Source: Polaribacter aestuariivivens
GTDB lineage: Bacteria; Bacteroidota; Bacteroidia; Flavobacteriales; Flavobacteriaceae
Length of the DNA: 64,000 nucleotides
Direction of reading: 5' to 3'
Assembly: GCF_005885675.1 (NCBI RefSeq)
Contig: NZ_VANR01000002.1
Location: 372,001-436,000, forward strand
The translations under genes were made by a program, and so were the position numbers. Below are positions 45,594 to 54,520 of this stretch, one piece after another (position 1 is the stretch's first letter; each line of letters opens with the position of its first letter). A model generated the notes under the pieces. The model had not been told where the DNA came from. It did not search any database and saw only the letters and a program-made list of their open reading frames with translations.

Positions 45594-46457
45594 TTATATT
45601 TTAAAAACACGTTTTGTAAGAAACAAAAGTTTTGTAATTATATTCAAATGTAATGAATTTAACTTCTTTGCATATCTTGCAATTCTATAAACGGAGTCTG
45701 GATTTCCCCATTTTTCATAATAAATTAAGTGGTCTTTTAAACCTCTATTACTTGTTAAAATTTCTTTGTAAGCAGGTAGTTTTAAATGTTTAGGTAGTTT
45801 TTTGTTTGTTACATTTTCATTAAAAAAAAGATCTTTATTTTTTATTGCTTCTTTTGTAGAAACTTTATGCAAGTGTTTTACATGAGATTTAGAAACAACA
45901 GCATGTTTTATGTTGTAATATAAAAGTGTTAAAGAATAATCATTATCTGAGTAGTAAAAAACAAATTTTTCATCTAATAAATTAATTTTATGTAACATTT
46001 TTCTTTTACAAACAATACACCAACCTTTTATTTGCGATCTTATCTTATAACCAATTTCATAAGTCCCTTTGTATTTATTTAACTCTTCTCTTGGATCTAT
46101 TGGGCTGAAAGAATCTATTTCTTTGTGTGTATTGGCTACTTTTAAAATTTCTGAATACCAATTTTTCTCAAATATTAAATCATTGTTACATAAGGCTATA
46201 AATTTACCACTTGATGCTTTTATACCTATGTTTAAAAATTTATGAAAGCCAAATTGTTCTTCTGGAATAATAACCTTTACAAAATCTGGATATGCATATG
46301 TTTTTGCATAGTTCTTATTACTTTCAACTAAAATAATTTCTATTCCCTTAATAGATTCTTCAGAGGCAACTAAAGAATTAATGCAATTCATTGTTGTTTC
46401 AAATATTGTATTTGAATTGGTTTTTGATAAAATTATAACAGATAAATCAATTGTCAT
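45594..46457 (-). CDS. Glycosyltransferase family 2
   Basis: 287 residues, single GT-A domain. It starts DLSVIILSKTNSNTIFETTM. LCNNDLIFEKNWYSEILK holds the metal-binding acidic pair (NND form) and KFVFYYSDNDYSLTLLYY the catalytic-base region. The GT2 subgroup resembles rhamnosyltransferase-like enzymes (GT2 with ND motif). Its ATG overlaps the upstream GT2 gene by 4 bp. Confidence 0.85.
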   Translation of the reverse strand: MTIDLSVIILSKTNSNTIFETTMNCINSLVASEESIKGIEIILVESNKNYAKTYAYPDFVKVIIPEEQFGFHKFLNIGIKASSGKFIALCNNDLIFEKNWYSEILKVANTHKEIDSFSPIDPREELNKYKGTYEIGYKIRSQIKGWCIVCKRKMLHKINLLDEKFVFYYSDNDYSLTLLYYNIKHAVVSKSHVKHLHKVSTKEAIKNKDLFFNENVTNKKLPKHLKLPAYKEILTSNRGLKDHLIYYEKWGNPDSVYRIARYAKKLNSLHLNIITKLLFLTKRVFKI

Positions 46458-47275
46458 TTTTTAAATACTTTCTTTAAACGTTGATAATTTCTGTAGAAAA
46501 AACTACTTTGTATTTTCTGTTTATAATTTAATAATTGGATTCTTTCTCTTTCAATTAAAAAGGGATTCCCTATATATTTTATAAAAGCATCTGAATGTCT
46601 TTTAAAAATTATATCATGATGCTGTTTATACAATTCTAAATCTTCAAATAAATTATTAATTAGCGAACCAGATTCTCTAACTCTATAAAAAAACAAAGGT
46701 TCTTCTATTTTATAAACATTACCTCCATTTTTTAAAATTGAAATCCATAAGTCCCAATCTTCTAAAAACTTTAAATCTTTACAATACCCTCCTACTTTGT
46801 CATAAGTTTCTCTTCTAAAAAAAGCTGAGGCTACAATACAATTTTTTAAAAGTAAATATTCTAAAGAATATTTTTCCAGCTCAAAAAGTCCATTTTTTTC
46901 TCCAAAATTCATTACTTGAGAATATACTACCTCTATAGAGTTGTCTTTTTCTAAAATATCTATTGCTTTTTTTACAAATGTACTATCTATAAAATCATCC
47001 GAATCTAAAGGAAATATATATTTTCCTTCAGATTTTTCAATTCCAAAAATTCTTGTGTTGGCTAAACCTCCATTTTCCTTTTCAAAATATTGAAATCTTT
47101 TATCTTTATCTACCCAAACTCTTGCTATTTGACTTGTATGATCAGTAGAACCATCGTTTACAATAATTGCTTCCCAATTTGAATATGTTTGATTTACTAC
47201 AGATTGTAAACATTCATCTAAATATTGTGCGGTATTGTAGCAGGGTATAATTATAGAAACTAAAGGTTTTTGCAT
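46454..47275 (-). CDS. Glycosyltransferase family 2
   Basis: 273 residues, inverting GT-A. It begins LVSIIIPCYNTAQYLDECLQ, with VVNQTYSNWEAIIVNDGSTD, the metal site YIFPLDSDDFIDSTF and the acceptor-side FLEDWDLWISILKNGG. The sequence is the standard surface-glycan GT2. It shares a base with the adjacent GT2 at 47275, to which it is clearly related, so the two may come from duplication. Confidence 0.92.
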   Translation of the reverse strand: MQKPLVSIIIPCYNTAQYLDECLQSVVNQTYSNWEAIIVNDGSTDHTSQIARVWVDKDKRFQYFEKENGGLANTRIFGIEKSEGKYIFPLDSDDFIDSTFVKKAIDILEKDNSIEVVYSQVMNFGEKNGLFELEKYSLEYLLLKNCIVASAFFRRETYDKVGGYCKDLKFLEDWDLWISILKNGGNVYKIEEPLFFYRVRESGSLINNLFEDLELYKQHHDIIFKRHSDAFIKYIGNPFLIERERIQLLNYKQKIQSSFFYRNYQRLKKVFKK

Positions 47276-48231
47276 TAAATATTATATTTTTTGATGTGTT
47301 TTTTTAAGTACTCCCAACCTTTGCCACTAAGAGAGTATATAATTGAATAGAATAAAATTTTTAATATACTTAATTTATAACTCCAATTTATTTTTAGAAA
47401 TGAATTAAAAAGATGTATTAATGTTTTCGAGAAATATTTGTTTTTTAATGCATTTTGTATAGTTTTAAGATAAAGGTAAAAAATTTTATCTTTCACTTTT
47501 TTGGGTGTATCTGATTTTAGTTCCTTAAAAATATAAAATCTAACATTTACATCATTAAAAATTTTAGTTTTATCTCCTTTTAAATATTCTCCAGTAATAG
47601 ATTGTTCGTGTTCTCTTATTAAAACCAGGTTTTCATTTAAAATAGTACCTTTTACAGATTCATTTAATAAAATTCGAGAGAAAAAATCTAACTCCTGTGC
47701 TCTCATTAAACATTCATTAAATTTATGGTTTGATACAATATTTCTTTTCCAAAGAGAAGTTGGTGTATTAAAAATTATTTCATTTGAAAAATAATCTAAC
47801 TGTATAGAATTTCTAATACTTAAATCTTTAGACCATTTTGTATTTTTCTCTTGGTTAAAAAATACGCAACCACTTAAAACGAAGTCGAAGTTTCTTTTTA
47901 TTTTAGAAACTTTTTTTTCCAACATTTCTGGCAACATTAAATCGTCACTATCAAACCACTGAATATATTCTCCTTTAGATTGTTCAAAGCCAAAATTTCT
48001 ACAAGAATTTGCACCTTTAATTTTATTTGAAGGTCTTTTAAAAATTTTAAACCTACTGTCTTTTTCTATATAATTTGTAACTGAAACATAAGTGTTGTCT
48101 GTAGAACCATCATCTACAATTATACATTCCCAATTTGTATAAGTTTGCTTTGTAATTGAATTTAATGTTTCAATCACAAGATTTTCTCTGTTAAATACTG
48201 GTATAATTATAGAAACTAATTCTTTAATCAT
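47275..48231 (-). CDS. Glycosyltransferase family 2
   Basis: 318 residues, GT-A fold. It begins LVSIIIPVFNRENLVIETLN, then WECIIVDDGSTDNTYVSV, metal site YIQWFDSDDLMLPEML and base region CLMRAQELDFFSRILL. The tail to residue 318 is basic and hydrophobic, perhaps membrane-associated. It overlaps the upstream GT4 gene by 4 bp. Confidence 0.92.
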   Translation of the reverse strand: MIKELVSIIIPVFNRENLVIETLNSITKQTYTNWECIIVDDGSTDNTYVSVTNYIEKDSRFKIFKRPSNKIKGANSCRNFGFEQSKGEYIQWFDSDDLMLPEMLEKKVSKIKRNFDFVLSGCVFFNQEKNTKWSKDLSIRNSIQLDYFSNEIIFNTPTSLWKRNIVSNHKFNECLMRAQELDFFSRILLNESVKGTILNENLVLIREHEQSITGEYLKGDKTKIFNDVNVRFYIFKELKSDTPKKVKDKIFYLYLKTIQNALKNKYFSKTLIHLFNSFLKINWSYKLSILKILFYSIIYSLSGKGWEYLKKHIKKYNI

Positions 48232-49337
48232 AAAGAATTTTTTATTGCTTTGTTAATTGTACTTATATGATTTTGATAGGAAAAATTTTTTCTAACAAAT
48301 GCTCTTCCTTCTTGTCCCATTTTTTTAGCTAGCAGTTTATCTTCTATAAGATTACAAATTTTTTCTGCCATTAATTCTACATTATGTTCGTCAACAAGAA
48401 AACCTGTTTTATTATTTAAAATCACATCGGAAATTCCACCATGTTTAGTTGATACAACTGGTAAACCTGCTGCACTAGCCTCTAAAACACTTACTGGAGT
48501 TCCTTCTGAATCTCCGTTATTGGCTACAACAGAGTGTTGTAAAAAACTATATGAGTTTTCGAAATAAGAATCTATATCTTTAGATTTTACAGCTCCAATA
48601 ATTTTAATATTGTTTGAAACTTTATAGTAATTTATTAAATTTTCACAAACATTTTTTAATGGACCATCTCCTATTAACTGTAATTTTGCGTTTGGATACT
48701 TCCTAAGAACTTTTACAAAAGAAAGAATTGTATAATAAGGTGCTTTTTTATCTACAAACCTACCAACTGCTAAAAAATTATTTTTTTTAAAATTAGGTTT
48801 TATATCAAAAAATTTATTTTGTGGTGCACAAGGTGTTATAATAATTTTATTTTTTAAACATCCAATTGTTATTAATGTTTCGGCTATTTTATTTGAAACG
48901 ACTACTATATATTTTGAATAATTGAATATTTTTTCATATTTGTTTTTATGAGTTTCTAATATATGATTTATGCTTGCATCAAAACCATGAAATATTGGTA
49001 ATAAAGGTATTTTGGTGTTAAAACATACATTGTAAACTGCTGCAGCTGTTGTTCCATATTCAGCAACTACAATATCAATTTTATGTTTTTTAAATGAATG
49101 TTTTAAAGATTGCTCTAAAATTGTAAGTTGGGTAAATTTGAATATTTTTTTTATTCTAAAAAATAATTTATAAATATTACTAGCTAATCTATTTTCCAAA
49201 TTATTTTTTGTTGGAAGATCTCCATTAAAATAATAAACAACATTACCTTCAATACCTTTTCTATGCATTTGAATAAATGTTTCCGAATAAGCATTTTTGC
49301 TAGGTGAAATTAATGCAACGTTTAATATTTTATTCAT
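48228..49337 (-). CDS. Glycosyltransferase family 4
   Basis: 369 residues, GT-B. Acceptor side: LNVALISPSKNAYSETFIQM and LLPIFHGFDASINHILETHK. Donor side: FLAVGRFVDKKAPYYTILSF, KLQLIGDGPLKNVCENLI, then SEGTPVSVLEASAAGLPVVS with the Glu pair and THGGISDVILNNKTGFLVDE. It is related to colanic-acid type WcaL enzymes. It overlaps the upstream methyltransferase gene by 8 bp. Confidence 0.9.
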   Translation of the reverse strand: MNKILNVALISPSKNAYSETFIQMHRKGIEGNVVYYFNGDLPTKNNLENRLASNIYKLFFRIKKIFKFTQLTILEQSLKHSFKKHKIDIVVAEYGTTAAAVYNVCFNTKIPLLPIFHGFDASINHILETHKNKYEKIFNYSKYIVVVSNKIAETLITIGCLKNKIIITPCAPQNKFFDIKPNFKKNNFLAVGRFVDKKAPYYTILSFVKVLRKYPNAKLQLIGDGPLKNVCENLINYYKVSNNIKIIGAVKSKDIDSYFENSYSFLQHSVVANNGDSEGTPVSVLEASAAGLPVVSTKHGGISDVILNNKTGFLVDEHNVELMAEKICNLIEDKLLAKKMGQEGRAFVRKNFSYQNHISTINKAIKNSL

Positions 49338-50037
49338 TATTCTTTTTTACTATTCCACATAAAGATGTATACATTGTATTGTTTTCAAATTTTTTAGGTG
49401 CTTTATCTTTGGCTATCAAATATTTTATGATTGGTTTTAAAAAGGGTTTTATTAGTTTAGATTTTTTTTTACTTACATACCTTGTTGTCCAAAGCCCTAA
49501 CATTGTTGCTAAACTAGCATTCCAACCACCTAAACCATAAATATTTACCTTACAATTATTATTTTCCTCAAAAGCTTTTTGAAGTGTAAAGGGAGTAAAC
49601 CTATAGTGGTCATGTGGTGTTTCGTGAAGTGGCCAAAGAAAAGGTACTGTAAAAAAAATAATACCTTCTGGTTTTAATACTCGAAGACATTCTTTGATAT
49701 AATTTTTATAGTCATAACAGTGCTCTAAAACTTCTGTTGACAAAATAGTATCAAAGCTATTAGCTTTAAAAGGCATTGTTTTTCCATCCCAAAAATAATC
49801 TGGCTTAATTTGCTCATCATAAACTAAAGCTTCTTCTATATCTAAACCTACATAATTTTTTACATTACTATTTTTTAATATAAAAGATTTATATGGCATT
49901 TTACCACAACCAGCGTCTAATAACTTCCCTTTGAAGTCATTTAAATTAGTTTCGATTGCATTTTTTATAGATGTTCTTATAAAAAAATTATCTAAATTTT
50001 TTGTTGTTAGTTTTGTGTAGAAAAAATCTTTTGCCAT
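49330..50037 (-). CDS. Class I SAM-dependent methyltransferase in the glycan run
   Basis: 235 residues. Motif I is KLLDAGCGKMPYKSFILKN, motif II lies in ILSTEVLEHCYDYKNYIKEC, then LRVLKPEGIIFFTVPFLWPL and HETPHDHYRFTPFTLQKAFE, a block common in polysaccharide-locus methyltransferases. It lies 5 bp after the TylF-type gene. It may methylate a sugar or the glycan end. Confidence 0.86.
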   Translation of the reverse strand: MAKDFFYTKLTTKNLDNFFIRTSIKNAIETNLNDFKGKLLDAGCGKMPYKSFILKNSNVKNYVGLDIEEALVYDEQIKPDYFWDGKTMPFKANSFDTILSTEVLEHCYDYKNYIKECLRVLKPEGIIFFTVPFLWPLHETPHDHYRFTPFTLQKAFEENNNCKVNIYGLGGWNASLATMLGLWTTRYVSKKKSKLIKPFLKPIIKYLIAKDKAPKKFENNTMYTSLCGIVKKNNE

Positions 50038-50042
50038 TTATG

Positions 50043-50798
50043 CTATTGTTTTACTCCAATTCTACATGTGTAATCTACTCTTGAAAGATACATTTGAATA
50101 TTATTCTTAGAAAAATATTCGTCTACAGCTTTTTTACATCCTTGCCAGTGACCATAATCATCAATTATTAAAACTCCACCTTTTGCTAATTTCGGAAAAA
50201 GCATTTCTAGCTCATGCTTTGTAGATTCATACCAATCTGTATCTAATCTTAAAATTGCTATTTCTTTTGGTGCATTCGTTTTATTAATTGTATCTTCTAC
50301 TTTACCTTTTATAAAATTTATTTTTTCAGAAGAGTATCCTACTGAATTAACATTTTCAACAACTTCTTCTAAAGGCGATAAACACTCTATTCTGTCCCAA
50401 ACTTGATCTTGAGATTTGAAAGCGTTAGTAGCGGATTCTCCTCTTATTGATTTATCAATTTCTAAAGGCTCAGACATTCCTTCGAAAGTATCATATAAAT
50501 ATATGTCTCTACTTTCATCATTTAAATTTTTTAATTTGTAAAGACCAGCCATAATACTTCCTCCTTTCCATACACCACACTCTACAATACTACCATTAAT
50601 TTGGTTTTGGTTTATATAGTCTAAAGCTCTTAATAAACTGACTAATCTTTCTGGGTTTGTTAGAGTGTATGGAGTAACTTTTTTTATAATATCATTTTCT
50701 AAATCAGAAAAATCTGAATGATTAGATTGAATTATAACTTTCTTCTGAAATTCTTTGAAGAATAAATTATGTATTTTTTTCTTTATTTTTTGTACCAT
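50043..50798 (-). CDS. TylF/MycF-type O-methyltransferase
   Basis: 251 residues. The SAM site is GSIVECGVWKGGSIMAGLY, followed by YLYDTFEGMSEP, LRLDTDWYESTKHELEMLF and GGVLIIDDYGHWQGC, which hold the Asp ligands for Mg2+ in macrocin O-methyltransferase relatives. Such enzymes methylate sugar hydroxyls. It is adjacent to the ABC ATPase gene (sharing one base), a position that fits a chain-end cap recognised by the exporter. Confidence 0.9.
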   Translation of the reverse strand: MVQKIKKKIHNLFFKEFQKKVIIQSNHSDFSDLENDIIKKVTPYTLTNPERLVSLLRALDYINQNQINGSIVECGVWKGGSIMAGLYKLKNLNDESRDIYLYDTFEGMSEPLEIDKSIRGESATNAFKSQDQVWDRIECLSPLEEVVENVNSVGYSSEKINFIKGKVEDTINKTNAPKEIAILRLDTDWYESTKHELEMLFPKLAKGGVLIIDDYGHWQGCKKAVDEYFSKNNIQMYLSRVDYTCRIGVKQ

Positions 50799-52069
50799 TA
50801 ATTTTTATTTATTATCCAAGAATAATCCTCTAGATATTTACAACTTCCAGATTCCCATTTATAATCATTTCGTTTTAACTTCATCATTTCAATTTTAAAA
50901 TTACCCACAGAATCTACAAAATCGTATCTTTTTTTAAGTTTAGAGTCAGATAAATATCCTCTTATAGAATAGTTACCCATATATAGTTTTGGAGAATTTA
51001 TATTACAATTAAATTTATAATTACCCTTATCTCTGCTTATATTTTTTTCTGAATCTATATTCCAAATATGTACAATTGGATTTTGAAATTCATCTAATAT
51101 TTGAAAAGAAATTGCTAGGTTATTTTGTTTATTTGGCAAATTAATTTCAAAATTTATTTCTAGTTTTTCTCCAAAAATATGAACAGAATTTGGTAAACTT
51201 GTTAATACATCTATTTTTATAAATTTTGGTATTTCTGTTGAAGGATTTCCAACATAAACTTTATTTTCCTTAGAACTGCTTAAGTATTTTTTTATTCCCA
51301 AATCTGTAGGACCTGTGTAGTTAACTTTTCCATCTTTTAACAAAACAACTTTTTTTGTTAAGATTGAAATAGAGTTCATATCATGACTCACAAACAAAAC
51401 AGTTCTTCCATCTTTACCCGAAATATCTTGCATTTTACCAATTGCCTTTTTTTGAAATTCTGCATCACCCACTGCTAAAACTTCATCAACAACTAAAATA
51501 TCTGGTTCTAAATGAGCTGCTACAGCAAAAGCTAAACGTACTTTCATTCCACTAGAATAACGTTTTACAGGAGTGTCTATATAACGTTCACAGCCAGAAA
51601 AAGAAACAATTTCATCTAATTTAGATTGGATTTCTTTTTTGGTCATGCCTAAAATAGCTCCGTTTAAAAAAATATTTTCTTTCCCTGTCATTTCTGGATG
51701 AAAACCCGTACCAACTTCTAATAAAGAGGCTATTCTTCCTTTAGATTTTATCGAACCTGTTGTTGGGCCAGTAACTTTAGAAAGTATTTTTAATAAAGTT
51801 GATTTTCCTGCACCATTTTTACCTATAATACCTAAAACTTCTCCTCTTTTTACTTCAAAATTAATATCTTTTAATGCCCATACATATTCGGAATTTCCTT
51901 TGGAAGCTCTATCATTAGATTCACCAATTTTTAAATATGGATCTTCTTTTCCTCTAATTCTTGCTAGAAATCTATTAAAATCGTGACTTATTGTTCCTGT
52001 TCCAACAGTTCCTAAACGGTATTGTTTAGATAGGTTTTCCACTTTTAAAATTACATCATCATTCTCCAT
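50798..52069 (-). CDS. wzt: Polysaccharide ABC exporter ATPase with C-terminal extension (Wzt-like)
   Basis: 423 residues. The ATPase domain (about 1-265) has LGIIGKNGAGKSTLLKILSK, the signature RYSSGMKVRLAFAVAAHLEP and Walker B DILVVDEVLAVGDAEFQKK. The remaining 160 residues form a beta-rich extension (FGEKLEINFEINLPNKQNNL and IRGYLSDSKLKKRYDFVDS) like the Wzt carbohydrate-binding domain, which in E. coli O8/O9a recognises a methylated chain end. It works with the permease gene, with which it shares one base. Confidence 0.92.
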   Translation of the reverse strand: MENDDVILKVENLSKQYRLGTVGTGTISHDFNRFLARIRGKEDPYLKIGESNDRASKGNSEYVWALKDINFEVKRGEVLGIIGKNGAGKSTLLKILSKVTGPTTGSIKSKGRIASLLEVGTGFHPEMTGKENIFLNGAILGMTKKEIQSKLDEIVSFSGCERYIDTPVKRYSSGMKVRLAFAVAAHLEPDILVVDEVLAVGDAEFQKKAIGKMQDISGKDGRTVLFVSHDMNSISILTKKVVLLKDGKVNYTGPTDLGIKKYLSSSKENKVYVGNPSTEIPKFIKIDVLTSLPNSVHIFGEKLEINFEINLPNKQNNLAISFQILDEFQNPIVHIWNIDSEKNISRDKGNYKFNCNINSPKLYMGNYSIRGYLSDSKLKKRYDFVDSVGNFKIEMMKLKRNDYKWESGSCKYLEDYSWIINKN

Positions 52070-52941
52070 TATATTGTATCTATAAAAGTTTTTTCGGTTT
52101 TATTAAAAATCAATAAGCCTAATAAGAATACAACTATAGTAAATATGGTTGTGTAAATTATTCCAAAAACAGAAAAACTACCATCATTTAGTAACATAAA
52201 CCTACCAAACTCTACCAAATGAGCTATTGGATTGATATCTACAACCCAAGCGTAGTTATAACCTTCTTCAAGATTAATTAATTTTTCTCTCATCAAATCT
52301 AAAGGATACATTACTGCAGATAAATACATGAGTAATTGTACCCCAAAAGATACTAAAAAAGTCAAATCTCTGTATTTTGTAACCATAGAAGAAATTATCA
52401 TTCCTAAACCCAAACCTAACATTCCCATAGCAATAATTAATAAAGGAAAATATATTAAATATAAATTAGGTGATACATTATGACCTGTTAAATAATAATA
52501 CAGATAAAAACATATAAATATAAAAATTTGAATTCCGAATTTTAATAAATTAGAAACCACTATAGACATTGGCATTATTACTCTTGGAAAATACACTTTT
52601 CCAAAAATAGCTTCATTTTTTTTAAATGTATCTGAAGTTGCTGTAAGACATTCTTTAAAATAATTCCAAATAGTTACACCAGCTAAATTAAAAAGAAAAG
52701 GAGGTATTGTTCCTGTAGAAATTCCTGCAATATTGTTAAAGACTAAGGTGAAAATTACAGAAGTAAATAATGGCTGAATTAAATACCACAAAGGCCCTAA
52801 AATAGTTTGTTTGTATAAAGTTACTACATCACGCTTTACAAAAAGAATTAGTAAATCTCTATATTGCCAAACTTCCTTAAGATTTAAATCAAATAAATTG
52901 TTTTTGGGAGATATTTCAAAAAGCCATTTATCTTTTTGCAT
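52069..52941 (-). CDS. wzm: Polysaccharide ABC exporter permease (Wzm-like)
   Basis: 290 residues, six predicted membrane helices of the ABC-2 type. The N-terminal DLLILFVKRDVVTLYKQTIL and LGPLWYLIQPLFTSVIFTLV blocks are conserved in Wzm/TagG transporters. It moves the undecaprenyl-linked glycan across the inner membrane. It is the first gene of the long leftward run, and the promoter at 52962-52969 lies 20 bp upstream. Confidence 0.93.
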   Translation of the reverse strand: MQKDKWLFEISPKNNLFDLNLKEVWQYRDLLILFVKRDVVTLYKQTILGPLWYLIQPLFTSVIFTLVFNNIAGISTGTIPPFLFNLAGVTIWNYFKECLTATSDTFKKNEAIFGKVYFPRVIMPMSIVVSNLLKFGIQIFIFICFYLYYYLTGHNVSPNLYLIYFPLLIIAMGMLGLGLGMIISSMVTKYRDLTFLVSFGVQLLMYLSAVMYPLDLMREKLINLEEGYNYAWVVDINPIAHLVEFGRFMLLNDGSFSVFGIIYTTIFTIVVFLLGLLIFNKTEKTFIDTI

Positions 52942-52961
52942 GTGTACTTTGGTTGTTTTTA

Positions 52962-52969
52962 CAAATATA
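52962..52969 (-). promoter_or_regulatory. -7 promoter element of the polysaccharide gene run
   Basis: Minus-strand TATATTTG, an exact TAnnTTTG match, ends 20 bp before the wzm ATG. No TTG at -33 is evident. Since no other promoter is obvious for 26 kb, this is the candidate start of the whole unit. Confidence 0.65.
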
Positions 52970-53055
52970 ATTTATTTTAGAAGATATTATAGTAACTTTC
53001 GTTGAATCGTATTATTTTTACGACTAAATAACCAATGTTTTAAAATTTCTGTTTT

Positions 53056-53523
53056 TTGAAAAATATTACAATTGAAATTATTCCTTTTGAAGAAAAATAT
53101 GAAACTTATTTTTATGACTTAAATGTAGCTTGGTTAGAAAAATATTTTTACGTGGAACCTTATGACGAAAAGGTACTTAGCAATCCTGTAGAAAATATTA
53201 TTGATAAAGGTGGATTTATTTTTTTTGCTAAATATGATAACAAAATTGCTGGAACAGTAGCATTAAAAAATCAACATTCGTTTTTTGAGTTGACAAAGAT
53301 GGCTGTTTCGCCTAAATTTCAAGGTTTAGGAATTGGTAAAAAGTTATTAGAGTTTTGTATCAATTTTGCAACTAAAAAAAGCTGGGAAAGTATTACACTT
53401 TATTCTCATAGATCATTGGTAAATGCTTTGCACATTTATAAAAAATATGGTTTCAAAGAAATTCCTCTAGAAAAAGATGTACACTATGAGCGTGCAGATA
53501 TAAAAATGAGACTAAAATTATAA
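53056..53523 (+). CDS. GNAT-family N-acetyltransferase
   Basis: 155 residues from a TTG start (KNITIEIIPFEEKYETYFYD). Acetyl-CoA binding motif A is MAVSPKFQGLGIGKKLLEF, followed by the ESITLYSHRSLVNALHIYKK segment, in which the Asn-Ala pair lies where the family binds the pantetheine arm. The acceptor is not identifiable. It is divergent from wzm and converges on aroQ with a 6-bp overlap. It could acetylate small amines or a protein N-terminus. Confidence 0.87.
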   Translation: MKNITIEIIPFEEKYETYFYDLNVAWLEKYFYVEPYDEKVLSNPVENIIDKGGFIFFAKYDNKIAGTVALKNQHSFFELTKMAVSPKFQGLGIGKKLLEFCINFATKKSWESITLYSHRSLVNALHIYKKYGFKEIPLEKDVHYERADIKMRLKL

Positions 53524-53931
53524 AAAACTTTCTATAGCCAAATCATACCCTTTTAAACCAAAGCCAAAAATTACACCTTTTGCATTGGGAGCAATAAAAC
53601 TTTTATGTCTAAAATCTTCACGAGCATGAATGTTAGAAATATGAATTTCTACTACTGGAGTATCTATACCTTTTACTGCATCTCCAATACCAACAGAAGT
53701 ATGGGTATACGCTGCTGCATTTAAAACAATACCATCAAAACTAAAACCTACTTCGTGTAATTTGTCAATTATTTCTCCTTCAATATTAGATTGAAAATAA
53801 GTTAACTCAACAGTTTTAAATTTTAATTGTAATTGTCTGTAATAATCTTCAAAAGTTTCGGAACCATAAACTTCTGGCTCTCTTTTGCCTAATAGATTTA
53901 AATTGGGTCCGTTTATAACTATAATTTTCAT
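53518..53931 (-). CDS. aroQ: 3-dehydroquinate dehydratase, type II
   Basis: Third step of the shikimate pathway. It has 137 residues, near the usual 145. All type II hallmarks are present: INGPNLNLLGKREPEVYG with the catalytic Tyr-containing loop nearby, VLNAAAYTHTSVGIGDAV, and VEIHISNIHAREDFRHKS with the catalytic His. It is apparently a single gene. Confidence 0.96.
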   Translation of the reverse strand: MKIIVINGPNLNLLGKREPEVYGSETFEDYYRQLQLKFKTVELTYFQSNIEGEIIDKLHEVGFSFDGIVLNAAAYTHTSVGIGDAVKGIDTPVVEIHISNIHAREDFRHKSFIAPNAKGVIFGFGLKGYDLAIESFL

Positions 53932-53949
53932 TTTGCTAAAATACTATTA

Positions 53950-53973
53950 TAAAATAAAAAAACATTTATTTTA
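53950..53973 (-). terminator. Weak AT-only hairpin after the 53981 barrel gene
   Basis: TAAAATAAA and TTTATTTTA form a 9-bp stem over a 6-base loop, between the barrel gene and aroQ. With no G-C pair it is a weak terminator at best. Confidence 0.3.
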
Positions 53974-53980
53974 TGAATAA

Positions 53981-54478
53981 TTAAAGTCTAAACAAAACCC
54001 CAAGACTAGCATTTGAAAAATTTATTCCATTACTACTTATATCTGAATATGATATACTAATTTGTGTGTATTCGTTAATACTATAACCAAAAATTGGTTT
54101 GTAATAAAAACCTCCATCAATTCCATCATTTAAAGCGAGAGCGTATCCTAAATTTGCTCCAAAAACAAATTTAGGAGAAAAACTATATCTTATTGCTGCA
54201 GAAAGTGGTAAAAAAGAGGCATCAGCAATATCTGTATTTAACAATTCTCTTCCAAAAAAACGACTGTATGCAGCTGATGCACCAATAGCAAAACGATCTG
54301 CTAAAGGAATCATATAATAAAGGTCTGCTTCTAAAGTTACTCCGTAAGAATTATCAGCATCACCAGTTGGTAAACCAACATTTATACCTCCATTAAATAC
54401 TCCATTTTGAGCATTTACATTGCCTAGAAATGTCAAAGTAATTAAAGTAATTAAAGTAATAAATAGTAATTTTTTCAT
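53981..54478 (-). CDS. Small outer-membrane beta-barrel protein (paralogue 1)
   Basis: 165 residues with a signal peptide ending ...NVNAQ. The mature part resembles an eight-stranded OmpA/OmpW-like barrel: FNGGINVGLPTGDADNSYG, LSAAIRYSFSPKFVFGANLG, DGGFYYKPIFGYSI, and a C-terminal aromatic-hydrophobic end ASLGVLFRL. It is about half identical to the next gene, so a local duplication is clear. The signal peptide contains the tandem repeat ITLITLIT, written by a 9-bp DNA repeat. The function is unknown. Confidence 0.82.
   Translation of the reverse strand: MKKLLFITLITLITLTFLGNVNAQNGVFNGGINVGLPTGDADNSYGVTLEADLYYMIPLADRFAIGASAAYSRFFGRELLNTDIADASFLPLSAAIRYSFSPKFVFGANLGYALALNDGIDGGFYYKPIFGYSINEYTQISISYSDISSNGINFSNASLGVLFRL
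54435..54461 (-). repeat. 9-bp tandem repeat inside a signal peptide
   Basis: Three copies of AAAGTAATT (plus strand) run in tandem and encode ITLITLIT-type wording in the hydrophobic core of the signal peptide. The unit length is a multiple of three, so copy-number change would alter the core length without breaking the frame. Confidence 0.8.
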
Positions 54479-54520
54479 GATTTTATTTTTAATAAATTAT
54501 TAATAATAATTTTAAAAAAT

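Larger units (their letters stand above)
26860..52941 (-). other. 24-gene surface-polysaccharide transcription unit
   Basis: From wzm to the WbuB-like glycosyltransferase gene all 24 genes lie on one strand with gaps of at most 14 bp or small overlaps, and only one promoter is visible, at the right end. The unit holds the exporter, three methyltransferases, about 13 glycosyltransferases, neuB-neuC-neuA, an AsnB-like amidase, a Wzy/WaaL-like protein and a PaaK/CapK-like protein. No Wzx, Wza or Wzc was found in it. No ops/JUMPstart or UpxY-like gene was noticed. Confidence 0.75.
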
